Shown piece after piece: positions 45,076 to 53,133 of a stretch of DNA of 64,000 nt. The notes below the pieces were generated by a model. That model saw nothing but the letters and a program-made list of their open reading frames with translations. It made no database searches and had not been told where the DNA came from. Source of the stretch: Cognatilysobacter tabacisoli (lineage in GTDB: Bacteria > Pseudomonadota > Gammaproteobacteria > Xanthomonadales > Xanthomonadaceae); NCBI RefSeq assembly GCF_003586305.1, contig NZ_QXJI01000001.1, positions 1,550,001-1,614,000 of the forward strand, written 5' to 3'. A program made the translations under genes and the position numbers. How positions within the stretch are numbered: position 1 is the first letter of the stretch; each line of letters starts with the position of its first letter.

Positions 45076-46467
45076 ATGAAAGACGAAGCGAACCGCCGGT
45101 CGCGCCGCGTGCGCCGACTCGGCGCCTTGGCCGTATTGCTTCCGCTGACGCTGGGCTCCGGTGCGCAGACGTCGCTGCGCTGGCCCGCGCCGCCCGCCGC
45201 TGGCAACGCCGCGATCGCGCCGTCTACCGCGTCGATCGCCAGCAACCGCTATGCCACCGCCACCCCGCCGCGCCGCAACGCGCAGCCGCTTGCCCCCGGT
45301 TTCGATGTGCGCCAGTTCGAAGCGATGGCGCAGCAGCTCGTCGCCGACCAGCGAGTGCCCGGCCTGGCGATGGCGATCGTCCACAACGGCCGCGTGCTCA
45401 GCGCGCGCGGCTACGGCATCACCGACACGCGCTCGCCCGAGCCGGTCGACGGCCACACCGTGTTCCGCCTCGCGTCGCTGTCGAAGGGCTTCGCCGGCAC
45501 GATGGCCGGCCTGCTCGTCAACGACGGCACGCTGCGCTGGGACAGCCGGCTGACCGACTACGTGCCGAGCTTCCGGCTGTCGGATCCGGCCGCCGCGCAG
45601 CGGATCACCGTCGCCGACCTGCTCAGCCACCGCGTCGGCCTGACCCACAACACCTACGACCGCGACCTCGAGGCCAGCGTCGACTACCGCACGCTGACGC
45701 AGAAGCTCGCCTATGCGCCGCTGCGCTGCCAGCCGGGCACGTGCTACGGCTACCAGAACATCGCCTTCAGCCTGATCGGCGACGTGGTGTTCGCCGCGAC
45801 CGGAGACTTCTACAGCCAGGAAGTGCAGCGCCGCCTGTTCAAGCCGCTCGGCATGAACGACGCCAGCATCGGGCTCGACGGGATCGAGGCCAGCGCGCGC
45901 TGGGCGCGCCCGCACGTGCGCGGTCGCGGCGGCTGGTCGTCGCTGCGTCCGAAGCCGACCTACTACCAGGTCGCGCCCGCCGCCGGCGTCAACGCCAGCG
46001 CCAGCGACATGGCGCAGTGGCTGCTCGCGCAGACCGGACATCGGCCCGACGTTATCCCCGCGCCGCTGCTGGCCACGCTGCACCGGCCGCTGGTCGACAC
46101 CCCGAGCGAGACGCGCGGCTCCTCGTGGCGTCGTTCGCGCGTGTCGTCGGCGGGCTACGGTCTGGGCTGGCGTTCGTACGAGTACGCCGGCCACCACATG
46201 GTCTTCCACGGCGGCGCCGTGCAGGGCTATCGCGGCGTCATCGCGATGCTCCCCGACCGCGACTTCGGCATCGCCTTGATGTGGAACAGCGAGAGCTCGG
46301 TCCCCACGGGCCTGATGCCGACGATCATCGACCGCGCGATCGGGCTGGCCTCGGACCCGTGGCTCGACATCGAGTTCAACGACCCGACGCTGTTCGCCGA
46401 GACCGTGCCGGCGACGGCGCTGCCGCCGGGCGGCCAGGCGACCAAGGCCACCGCCGCGCCGGAATGA
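45076..46467 (+). CDS. serine hydrolase of the beta-lactamase class C / DD-peptidase family
   Basis: 463 residues. A signal or anchor sequence (LGALAVLLPLTLGSGAQ) and a Pro-rich linker precede the domain that begins FDVRQFEAMAQQLVADQRVP. All three catalytic motifs are present: S134-L-S-K137, Y226-Q-N228 (CYGYQN) and H378-G-G. The family includes AmpC, esterases and D-amino-acid peptidases. The long linker and the HGG (in place of KTG) favour an esterase or peptidase over a beta-lactamase. Periplasmic. It is alone on its strand, followed by a 281-base gap containing hairpins but no gene. Confidence 0.85.
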   Translation: MKDEANRRSRRVRRLGALAVLLPLTLGSGAQTSLRWPAPPAAGNAAIAPSTASIASNRYATATPPRRNAQPLAPGFDVRQFEAMAQQLVADQRVPGLAMAIVHNGRVLSARGYGITDTRSPEPVDGHTVFRLASLSKGFAGTMAGLLVNDGTLRWDSRLTDYVPSFRLSDPAAAQRITVADLLSHRVGLTHNTYDRDLEASVDYRTLTQKLAYAPLRCQPGTCYGYQNIAFSLIGDVVFAATGDFYSQEVQRRLFKPLGMNDASIGLDGIEASARWARPHVRGRGGWSSLRPKPTYYQVAPAAGVNASASDMAQWLLAQTGHRPDVIPAPLLATLHRPLVDTPSETRGSSWRRSRVSSAGYGLGWRSYEYAGHHMVFHGGAVQGYRGVIAMLPDRDFGIALMWNSESSVPTGLMPTIIDRAIGLASDPWLDIEFNDPTLFAETVPATALPPGGQATKATAAPE

Positions 46468-46748
46468 GGCCGCGCGCCCTGAGCGGCGCGCGCCACTGCC
46501 ACTGCTGATGGAATGCAACCGTTGCGGCAGGCCCCGGGGGCCTGCTCATCGCGCGTGACGTCCCTGCGACCACCGCGCCTGCGGCAGGCGGTCGACTCTA
46601 CCCGCCGGCGGTGGCTTCGGCCGCTACCCGCCACGGACGCGCCATCCGGGACGCACTGGGATCGACCGCTCGCGTCGTCCCAAAAAAAACTCTCCCCCCG
46701 CCTGGGCCGCGGGGAGAGAGCGCTGTTGCGGTACTCGGGACGTGTGTC
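46468..46748. other. non-coding spacer with hairpins between the serine hydrolase and histone-like genes
   Basis: No reading frame here looks coding. It contains a GC-rich hairpin at 46527-46545 (GCAGGCCC/GGGCCTGC) after the serine hydrolase, without a U-run, and the reverse-strand terminator at 46682-46718. Confidence 0.6.
46682..46718 (-). terminator. intrinsic terminator of the histone-like gene
   Basis: On the reverse strand CTCTCCCC pairs with GGGGAGAG (8 bp) across a GC-rich loop and is followed by eight U residues. It is 31 bases downstream of the stop of the lysine-rich protein gene. Confidence 0.9.
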
Positions 46749-47192
46749 TTAGATCATCGGCGCCGGCGTGGCCGGCATCGCCATCGGGGCAGCCTTCTTC
46801 GAGGCCTTGCGCGCCGGCTTCTTGGCCGCCTTCTTGGCGGCCGGCTTCTTGGCGGCCTTCTTCGCGGCAGGCTTCTTGGCGGCCTTCTTCGCGGTCTTCT
46901 TGGCAGCCTTCTTGGCGGCCGGCTTGCGGGCGACCTTCTTGGTGGCCTTCTTCGCTGCCGGCTTCTTCGCAGCCTTCTTGGCGGTCTTCTTGACGGCCTT
47001 CTTGGCGGTCTTCTTGGTGGCCTTCTTCGCCGCCGGCTTCTTGGCGACCTTCTTGGCCGTCTTCTTCATGGTCTTCTTGGCGGCCTTCTTGGCAACCTTC
47101 TTGACGGCCTTCTTCGCGCCGGCCTTCTTGGCGACCTTCTTCACCGCTTTCTTGGCGGCGGGCTTCTTCTTCGCAGCTTTCTTGACAGCCAT
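46749..47192 (-). CDS. histone H1-like / AlgP-like lysine-alanine-rich repeat DNA-binding protein
   Basis: 147 residues, almost entirely repeats of Lys, Ala, Pro and Thr (KKPAAKKAAKK, KKTAKKAAKKP, KKVAKKA), ending PMAMPATPAPMI. No globular domain. Such proteins resemble the C-terminal tail of eukaryotic histone H1 and bacterial AlgP or Hc1, and bind DNA or polyphosphate non-specifically to compact the nucleoid. Length varies between strains because the repeats slip. The ATG at 47192 has a strong GAGGAG site 7 bases upstream, confirming the reading frame; the opposite-strand frame is a shadow. A strong terminator follows. Confidence 0.85.
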   Translation of the reverse strand: MAVKKAAKKKPAAKKAVKKVAKKAGAKKAVKKVAKKAAKKTMKKTAKKVAKKPAAKKATKKTAKKAVKKTAKKAAKKPAAKKATKKVARKPAAKKAAKKTAKKAAKKPAAKKAAKKPAAKKAAKKPARKASKKAAPMAMPATPAPMI

Positions 47193-47404
47193 GGTGTCAC
47201 TCCTCGTCAGTAGTCGAAACGTTTTGGTTTCTACGGTCTTCGTTGGTCTTACAGCCCAGTTCTGAAACTGCCGCGGTCGGTGCCGCGGTCGGCCGCCGGC
47301 GCGACAAGCGCGTCGGTACGGCCTTGCAACGACCCGACGCCGGTCAGGCGGCGGGCCAAGGACCGGGCGCGCAGCGCGCGCGACCGGCCAAAAGCGTCGG
47401 CAGG

Positions 47405-47441
47405 GCAAACAAAAACCCGAACCGCCTGAGGCGACCCGGGT
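47405..47441 (-). terminator. strong intrinsic terminator with no annotated gene upstream
   Basis: On the reverse strand the two 13-base arms at 47429-47441 and 47415-47427 pair throughout, allowing three G-U pairs. They are followed by TTTTTGTTT. It is 213 bases before the histone-like gene, so it either ends a small RNA or acts as an attenuator in a leader. Confidence 0.85.
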
Positions 47442-47596
47442 TGCATGCCGTGCTGGTTGGAGCGGAATGCGGCGGACGTTTTCGCAGAGGACAGAAACCC
47501 TGCATCCACCGATGAGACCGCTCGGGCGGAGTTGCGTTTCGTACTGCGCGTTGTCGCGTTGATTTGACTCACTCGCTTCCGCAGGAAACGTCTGCT
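47405..47596 (-). ncRNA. candidate ~190-nt small RNA or attenuated leader upstream of the histone-like gene
   Basis: A promoter-like pair on the reverse strand (TTGACA at 47626-47631, 17-base spacer, TACGTT at 47603-47608) points into a transcript that would begin near 47596 and stop at the terminator at 47405-47441. A GTG-started frame covers part of it (start 47572) but reads through the terminator and has no good ribosome site or family resemblance, so I do not call it a gene. No match to 6S, tmRNA, RNase P or a known riboswitch was recognised. It might be an independent RNA or the attenuated leader of the histone-like gene. Confidence 0.45.
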
Positions 47597-47602
47597 GCGC
47601 GA

Positions 47603-47631
47603 AACGTAATTAGCGTTTTTCTGGCTGTCAA
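47603..47631 (-). promoter_or_regulatory. sigma-70 promoter candidate for the small RNA/leader
   Basis: Perfect TTGACA, 17-base spacer and TACGTT on the reverse strand, in an AT-rich island (47590-47655) that contrasts with the GC-rich flanks. Confidence 0.55.
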
Positions 47632-47639
47632 CACGTGCG

Positions 47640-48290
47640 CGGAATTATTTTTCGGGCGCGCGCCCGCCGCGGCGCGGGCCCGGCGCGCATCGCGGTAACC
47701 CAGCGGCGCTGATCGGTGCGAACCGAAACTGCGCGCCGCAATAACCGACTGCGCCGCGAGCCTTTATTTCAAGAGGTCCCAGCGCATTTCGGCGCGCGCG
47801 CGCGCAATCCGCGCGCGTCGTCGCGACGGCGTGGCCGCGCACGCGCGCGTGGCCCATCCGGCACGCGCGAGCCGATTCCGCGGTGGCCGCCGCCCGCCGC
47901 GATTTCGCGTCGCACAAGCCGATTTGCGCGGAATCTGCGCGGAAATTTTTCGCCGTCCGCGCCGGCCGACGCCCGCTCGCGATGCGAATCGGGCGCGTGC
48001 ACCTGGCTTCGACGCGCCGGTGACGCGGGCACGCCGACGGCGCGCTAATCGATCGCGAGCGATGCGCGGTGCAGCGGTCGCGAGGCCGGTCATCGGCGCG
48101 ACGATGGCGTGAGCGGGCAGCGCGCTCGACGACGCAAGCCCGGCGACGCGCATCGACGTGCCGGCCGGCGGCATCGTGCTCAACGGGCTGGCCACCGCAG
48201 CTCGCACCGGCGCCCGCTCCAGGTCGAGTTCGCGCGAAGGCCCCGCCCGCGGACGCGCGCGCCGGAAGCCGGACGGCGCGCGGCACCGGC
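47640..48290. other. 650-bp GC-rich stretch without a convincing gene
   Basis: Frames on both strands lack recognisable domains, credible starts and ribosome sites. The stretch is rich in alternating CG runs (for example 47788-47802) and in GCGCGC-type steps, which can adopt Z-form or fold extensively in RNA. I see no tRNA, repeat array or mobile-element end. It may be a decayed gene or regulatory spacer. Confidence 0.5.
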
Positions 48291-48293
48291 GCC

Positions 48294-48328
48294 CCAAACG
48301 AAAACCGGCCGCACATTGGCGGCCGGTT
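48294..48328 (-). terminator. intrinsic terminator of gcvT-gcvH
   Basis: On the reverse strand AACCGGCCG and CGGCCGGTT pair over 9 bp with an 8-base loop and are followed by TTCGTTTG. It lies 22 bases beyond the gcvH stop. Confidence 0.8.
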
Positions 48329-48350
48329 GTATGGAGCGCGGGTCGACGAC

Positions 48351-48746
48351 TCAGTGGTCGTCGTCTTCCAGCAGCTCGGCGTAGGCGTCGGGGTCGAGCA
48401 GGTCGTTGAGCTGCTCGGGCTCCTCGATGTCGAGCGAGAAGATCCAGCCCTCGCCGTACGCGTCCTCGTTGATCGTCTCCGGCTTGTCGGACAGCGCCGT
48501 GTTGACCGCGCTGACGGTGCCAGTGACGGGCGCGTAGACGTCGGACGCGGCCTTGACCGACTCCACCACGGCGCAGGCATTGCCCGCCTCGACGCGGTCG
48601 CCGACGTTCGGCAGCTCGACGTACACGAGGTCGCCCAGCAGCCCCTGCGCGTGCTCGGAGATGCCGACGGTGACCTTGCCGTTGCCGTCGATGCGCAGCC
48701 ACTCGTGGGATTTGAGGAACTTGAGGTCGCCAGGAATCTCGCTCAT
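48351..48746 (-). CDS. gcvH: glycine cleavage system H protein
   Basis: 131 residues. It carries the lipoyl arm that shuttles the aminomethyl group between GcvP, GcvT and the dihydrolipoyl dehydrogenase. The lipoyl-lysine loop is [20 protein letters not shown], with K the lipoylation site. The N-terminal [20 protein letters not shown] and [20 protein letters not shown] are typical. A clear terminator is downstream. It follows gcvT by about 98 bases on the same strand. Confidence 0.96.
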   Translation of the reverse strand: MSEIPGDLKFLKSHEWLRIDGNGKVTVGISEHAQGLLGDLVYVELPNVGDRVEAGNACAVVESVKAASDVYAPVTGTVSAVNTALSDKPETINEDAYGEGWIFSLDIEEPEQLNDLLDPDAYAELLEDDDH

Positions 48747-48844
48747 GGGGGATGGCTCCGTCGTCGCTGCAGGTATCGGAAAGGGACTCTAGTGTAACCG
48801 CGGCCGGCGGCGCGCAAGGCGCCGCGCGAGCCGCATGGGGATCG

Positions 48845-49951
48845 TCAGGCGAGCACGCCGGGCTGCGCCTGGCCGTCGCGGACGAACGGGAACTTCACCA
48901 CGCGCACCGGCACCTCGCGGCCGCGGATGTCCACGCGCACGTCGCCGAGGTCGCCGGCGGGCACGCGCGCGAACGCGATCGCCTTGCCGAGCGTCGGCGA
49001 GAACGTGCCCGACAGGACCTCGCCGTCGCCGGCCGCGGTCAGGACCTTCTGCCCGTGGCGCAGCACGCCCTTCTCGTCCATTACCAGGCCGATCATCTGG
49101 CGCGGCGCGCCGGCGGCCTTCTGCCGTTCGAGCACGTCGCGGCCGATGAAGTCGCGCCCCTCGTCCAGCGCCACGGTCCACGCCAGCGCCGCCTCGTACG
49201 GCGACACGTCGTCGTCCATGTCCTGCCCGTAGAGGTTCATGCCGGCCTCGAGCCGCAGCGTGTCGCGCGCGCCGAGGCCGGCCGGCTTGACGCCGGCCTC
49301 GAGCAGCGCGTTCCACAGCGCGACGGTGCGGTCCTCGGGCACGACGACCTCGAACCCGTCCTCGCCGGTGTAGCCGGTGCGGGCGACGAACAGCGGCGTG
49401 CCGTCCGCGGTCTGCGCGTCGCCGGCGGCGAACTTGCCGAGCTTGCCGATGCGCTCGCGGTCCGACTCGCGCAGCAGGCCGAGCACCTTCTCGCGCGCCT
49501 GCGGGCCCTGCACCGCGATCATCCCGAAGTCCGGGCGCTCGGTGACGGTGACGCCGAACGCCGCGGCCTGCTCGCCGATCCACGCCAGGTCCTTGTCGCG
49601 GGTCGCGGCGTTGACGACGAGGCGGAAGAACGTCTCGGACAGGTAGTAGACGATCAGGTCGTCGATGACGCCGCCGCGCGGGTTCAGCATGCAGGTGTAC
49701 AGGGCCTTGCCCGGCACCTTGAGCTTGTCGACCGAGTTGGCGACCAGATGCCGCAGGAACTCGCGGACGCGGTCGCCGGTGAGGTCGACGACGGTCATGT
49801 GCGAGACGTCGAACATGCCGGCGGACTGGCGCACCAGGTGGTGTTCGTCCAGCTGCGACCCGTAGTGGATCGGCATGTCCCAGCCGCCGAAGTCGACCAT
49901 CTTCGCGCCGAGCGCGCGGTGGGTGTCGTTGAGGATCGTCTTCTGGGTCAT
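48845..49951 (-). CDS. gcvT: glycine cleavage system T protein (aminomethyltransferase)
   Basis: 368 residues from the ATG at 49951; a longer frame with an upstream ATG has an unconserved start. It moves the methylene from the H-protein intermediate to tetrahydrofolate and releases ammonia. Family segments: [52 protein letters not shown] (the folate-site Asp), [18 protein letters not shown], and [20 protein letters not shown]. The catalytic folate-binding residues appear intact. gcvP is not in the window. Confidence 0.96.
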   Translation of the reverse strand: MTQKTILNDTHRALGAKMVDFGGWDMPIHYGSQLDEHHLVRQSAGMFDVSHMTVVDLTGDRVREFLRHLVANSVDKLKVPGKALYTCMLNPRGGVIDDLIVYYLSETFFRLVVNAATRDKDLAWIGEQAAAFGVTVTERPDFGMIAVQGPQAREKVLGLLRESDRERIGKLGKFAAGDAQTADGTPLFVARTGYTGEDGFEVVVPEDRTVALWNALLEAGVKPAGLGARDTLRLEAGMNLYGQDMDDDVSPYEAALAWTVALDEGRDFIGRDVLERQKAAGAPRQMIGLVMDEKGVLRHGQKVLTAAGDGEVLSGTFSPTLGKAIAFARVPAGDLGDVRVDIRGREVPVRVVKFPFVRDGQAQPGVLA

Positions 49952-49979
49952 CGGCCGGGCCTTCGTTGCGGAGCCCGGC

Positions 49980-49985
49980 ATTATC
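49980..49985 (-). promoter_or_regulatory. candidate -10 box (GATAAT) for gcvT-gcvH
   Basis: GATAAT on the reverse strand lies 28 bases before the gcvT ATG. I found no second element at -35 and no glycine-riboswitch signature in the leader, which is too short to hold one. Confidence 0.4.
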
Positions 49986-50072
49986 CCAGAACCGCGCGGC
50001 CCGCCGCGGAGCGCAACGCGCCGTCCTGCGTACGCCGGCGCATGCACGCCGGCGTCGTCCTGCGGAGCCCCG

Positions 50073-50513
50073 CTAGTCGGCGGCCTCGACCTGCAGCGTC
50101 ATGCCATCGGCGCCGACGATGCGCACCTGGCGGCCGGCCGGCAGCTCCGGTCCGCGCACGTCCCAGTACGCGTCGGCGATCTGCACGCGACCCTGGCCGT
50201 TGACGATCGCCCGCTCCAGCGGCACCACTCGGCCGACCAGCGCGGCGGCGCGGCGGTTGAGCGTGGGCTGGTCGCTGGCGCGCTCGCGGCCGCGGAAGTA
50301 ACGGCGGTACACCTGCACCGACACGAAGCTCAGCACGACGAACGCCGCCACCTGCGACAGCAGCGACAGCTCCGGCATCGCCAGCACCAGCACGAACACT
50401 GCGGCGGCCGCGAACCCCAGCCACAGCAGGAACGCGCCGGGCACCATCGTCTCGGCGGCGATCAGGGCCAGGGCCAGCGCGGCCCAGCCCACGGTCTGCC
50501 AGTTCCACTCCAT
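50073..50513 (-). CDS. NfeD-family membrane protein
   Basis: 146 residues. Three N-terminal hydrophobic helices ([40 protein letters not shown] and [20 protein letters not shown]), then a soluble OB-fold ([40 protein letters not shown]). NfeD1b proteins without the protease part pair with SPFH proteins, and here the SPFH stop is 3 bases from the NfeD start. The pair is thought to form inner-membrane microdomains. Confidence 0.9.
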   Translation of the reverse strand: MEWNWQTVGWAALALALIAAETMVPGAFLLWLGFAAAAVFVLVLAMPELSLLSQVAAFVVLSFVSVQVYRRYFRGRERASDQPTLNRRAAALVGRVVPLERAIVNGQGRVQIADAYWDVRGPELPAGRQVRIVGADGMTLQVEAAD

Positions 50514-50516
50514 CGT

Positions 50517-51473
50517 TCAGCCCCCCAGCCGCGGCGGCTGCTTCGGCGTCGCCGGCGCGTTGCGGTCGAGCGCTTCCTTGGCCAGCTCGGCGATGCCGCC
50601 GAGCGAGCCGATCACGCCGGCCGACTCCATCGGCATCATCACGAACTTCTGGTTCGGCGCCTCGGCCAGGGCCTTGAACGCCTCGATGTACTTCTGCGCG
50701 ACGAAGTAGTTGATCGCCTGCACGTTGCCGTTGGCGATCGCGTCGGACACCAGCTGGGTCGCCTTGGCCTCGGCTTCGGCCAGCCGCTCGCGCGCTTCGG
50801 CCTCTCGGAACGCCGCCTCGCGCTTGCCTTCGGCCTCGAGGATGGCCGCCTGCTTCTCGCCCTCGGCCTTGAGGATTTCGGCTTGGCGGAAGCCTTCCGC
50901 CTCGAGGATGTTCGCGCGCTTCTCGCGCTCGGCCTTCATCTGCCGGGCCATCGAGTCGACCAGGTCGCGCGGCGGCTGGATGTCTTTCAGTTCGATGCGG
51001 TTGACCTTCAGGCCCCACGGATGGGTGGCCTGGTCGACCGCCACCAGCACCTTGGCGTTGATCTCGTCGCGGCGCGAGAGCGACTCGTCCAGGTCCATCG
51101 AGCCGATCGAGGTGCGGATGTTGGTCATCACCAGGTTCAGCGTGGCGACCTCGAGCTGCGCGACCTCGTAGGCGGCCTTGGCCGCGTCAAGCACCTGGAA
51201 GTAGACGACGCCGTCAACCTTGACCACGGCGTTGTCCTTGGTGATGACGTCCTGGCTCGGCACGTCCATCACCTGTTCCATCATGTTGATCTTGCGCCCG
51301 ATGCCCTGGTAGACCGGCACGAGGAAATGCAGCCCCGGCGTCAGGGTGTGGGTGTACTTGCCGAAGGCCTCGACGGTCCATTCGAACCCCTGCGGCACCA
51401 TGCGCACGGCCTTGAACAGCACGATCACGCCCGCGACCCCGAGCACCACTGCAACCAGCATCCCCAACTCCAT
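50517..51473 (-). CDS. SPFH/Band 7 (stomatin-like, QmcA-type) membrane protein
   Basis: 318 residues. An N-terminal anchor (LGMLVAVVLGVAGVIVLFKA), the SPFH domain (VPQGFEWTVEAFGKYTHTLT, QDVITKDNAVVKVDGVVYFQ, RDEINAKVLVAVDQATHPWG), and a long coiled coil rich in Glu-Ala-Glu (LEAEGFRQAEILKAEGEKQA). It ends with FVMMPMESAGVIGSLGGIAE. Forms ring-like membrane scaffolds. GGAGG before the ATG at 51473 fixes the start. Operon with nfeD, 3-base gap. Confidence 0.93.
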   Translation of the reverse strand: MELGMLVAVVLGVAGVIVLFKAVRMVPQGFEWTVEAFGKYTHTLTPGLHFLVPVYQGIGRKINMMEQVMDVPSQDVITKDNAVVKVDGVVYFQVLDAAKAAYEVAQLEVATLNLVMTNIRTSIGSMDLDESLSRRDEINAKVLVAVDQATHPWGLKVNRIELKDIQPPRDLVDSMARQMKAEREKRANILEAEGFRQAEILKAEGEKQAAILEAEGKREAAFREAEARERLAEAEAKATQLVSDAIANGNVQAINYFVAQKYIEAFKALAEAPNQKFVMMPMESAGVIGSLGGIAELAKEALDRNAPATPKQPPRLGG

Positions 51474-51548
51474 GGCCTTTCCTCCCCGTTGATGGCGCGA
51501 GTATAGGGGTGGGCGTCGACTGCGACGGTTTCGCCCGGTGCCGCATCC

Positions 51549-52199
51549 ATGCCTGATATGCCACCCCGACTCCAGCTCGCCCCGGCGCCCGACGCCGCTG
51601 CACCGCCCGCGCCGCCGGGCGCGCGCGAGCGGCCGGCGAGCGCATTCGCCATCGACGTCCCGGCGACGGTGCTCGAGCGCGCGCGCCGTGGCGAGCGCGC
51701 GGCGTTCGAGCAGGTCTACCGCCTGTTCGAGCGGCCGGTGTTCACGCTGGCCCTGCGGATCGCCGGAGACCGGGAGTCCGCCGCCGACGTGCTGCAGGAC
51801 ACGATGATGAAAGCGTTCCGGCGGATCGGCGACTTCCGCAACGACGGCGCTCCGTTCTGGGGCTGGCTGCGGCAGATCGCGGTCAACGAGTCGCTGATGC
51901 GGCTGCGCGGGCAGCGCCACGAGGGCTTCGCGATCGCGCTCGACGACGCGCCGGCGCTCGAGGACCTGGCGCCGCCGCCGCCGGCCGCCGCCGATGCCGC
52001 GCAGCTGCAGCGGGCGCTCGCAGTGCTGCCGGCGGCGACCCGCAGCGTGCTGTGGCTGTACCACGCCGAGGGCTACACGCACGAGGAGATCGCCGCGCTG
52101 ATGCAGCGCACGCCGAGCTTCTCCAAATCCCAGCTCGCGCGCGGCAGCCGCCGCCTGCGCGAGCTGCTGACCGACCCCACGGAGGCCGTCCATGGCTGA
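51549..52199 (+). CDS. ECF-type RNA polymerase sigma factor
   Basis: 216 residues. A Pro/Ala-rich N-terminal 40-residue tail is not usual. Region 2 covers ERARRGERAAFEQVYRLFER to DRESAADVLQDTMMKAFRRI (about 45-100), and region 4 has LAVLPAATRSVLWLYHAEGY and THEEIAALMQRTPSFSKSQL. The last 8 bases overlap the start of the next gene, the standard arrangement for a sigma/anti-sigma pair. No target promoter could be proposed. Confidence 0.88.
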   Translation: MPDMPPRLQLAPAPDAAAPPAPPGARERPASAFAIDVPATVLERARRGERAAFEQVYRLFERPVFTLALRIAGDRESAADVLQDTMMKAFRRIGDFRNDGAPFWGWLRQIAVNESLMRLRGQRHEGFAIALDDAPALEDLAPPPPAAADAAQLQRALAVLPAATRSVLWLYHAEGYTHEEIAALMQRTPSFSKSQLARGSRRLRELLTDPTEAVHG

Positions 52200-53061
52200 C
52201 CTTTCCACCCCGGCGCCGCGCGACTGGCCCGCCGCCTTCGCCGCGCTGCCCGATGCGACGCCACCGGCCGACGGTTGGGCGCGCGTTGCCGGTGCGCTCG
52301 ACGCCGAGCCTGTCCACCGCCGTCCGCGTTCGCGTCGCTGGCCCCTGTGGCTGGCGGCCGCCGGTGTGGCCGCCCTCGCGGCGCTTCCCTTCCTCCCGCG
52401 CGTGGCCGACGACGCGCACCCGGCCGCCCCGACGTTGGCAGGCTCGCCGACGGCGCCGCGGCCGGCGCGCTCGCCGCAGGCCGCGCCGGACCCCGCGCCG
52501 CGCGCGTCGGCGACCGCCGACGTGCAGCGCGCACCGGCCGAGGTTGCCGAGTCGACCGCGGCGCACGGCGCATCGATGCCCACGCCCCGCGCCGAACGCG
52601 TGGCCGCGCGCGGCCGTGCGGCGACGCGGCGCGCGGCGCTCACGACCGCACCGGAGCGCGTGGCGACGGCGTCGACCGCATCCGCCCACAACGGGTCCGC
52701 GGCGTTGGCCGCCGACGACAGCGCGACGAAGACCGTCCCGGCCGACGCCGTCGCGCAAGCGCCCGAAGCCGACCTGACCGGCCTGATGGCCGAGTCGGCC
52801 CGGCTCGAAGCGCTGGTCGCGCTGGCCAGCGACGAACGCGTCGGCTCGGCGAGCGGCGTCGTGCTGACCGCCGGGCTGCAGGACCGCATCGGCCTGATCG
52901 ACGCCGCGCTGTCGCAGGGCGGGCTCGACGACGCCGCGCGCGCGACGCTGTGGCAGCAGCGGATTTCGACACTGCGCGACCTCGCCGGCATCGAATCGAC
53001 CCAGCGCTGGCTCGCCGCCCAGGGCGAGCGCTACGACGGCGCGCTGGTGCGCATCGACTGA
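52192..53061 (+). CDS. putative anti-sigma factor with one membrane helix
   Basis: 289 residues. A short cytosolic N-terminus (PRDWPAAFAALPDATPPADG) precedes one membrane helix (RWPLWLAAAGVAALAALPFL) and a Pro/Ala-rich periplasmic tail. No zinc-binding anti-sigma motif (HxxxCxxC) is visible, so the label rests on the 8-base overlap with the ECF sigma gene and on topology. The C-terminal 90 residues (DLTGLMAESARLEALVALAS, TAGLQDRIGLIDAALSQGGL) are helical. Function unproven. Confidence 0.65.
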   Translation: MADLSTPAPRDWPAAFAALPDATPPADGWARVAGALDAEPVHRRPRSRRWPLWLAAAGVAALAALPFLPRVADDAHPAAPTLAGSPTAPRPARSPQAAPDPAPRASATADVQRAPAEVAESTAAHGASMPTPRAERVAARGRAATRRAALTTAPERVATASTASAHNGSAALAADDSATKTVPADAVAQAPEADLTGLMAESARLEALVALASDERVGSASGVVLTAGLQDRIGLIDAALSQGGLDDAARATLWQQRISTLRDLAGIESTQRWLAAQGERYDGALVRID

Positions 53062-53133
53062 CGTTCACGACGCGTCGAGCCCGCGCATGCGGCCGCGACG
53101 CCCCGACTGATCCACCGTTCATTGAGGCCCACG

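Noticed and set aside
46768-47265. Hydrophobic repeat frame on the forward strand (Phe/Leu/Ala repeats)
   Set aside because: It is the antisense of the Lys/Ala protein gene; the sense strand has the GAGGAG site and terminator.
47249-47572. 107-codon frame upstream of the histone-like gene
   Set aside because: It reads through a strong terminator stem, has a poor start and no family resemblance.
49952-50072. Possible glycine riboswitch in front of gcvT
   Set aside because: The leader is about 120 bases, shorter than a tandem glycine aptamer, and lacks its conserved purine-rich core.
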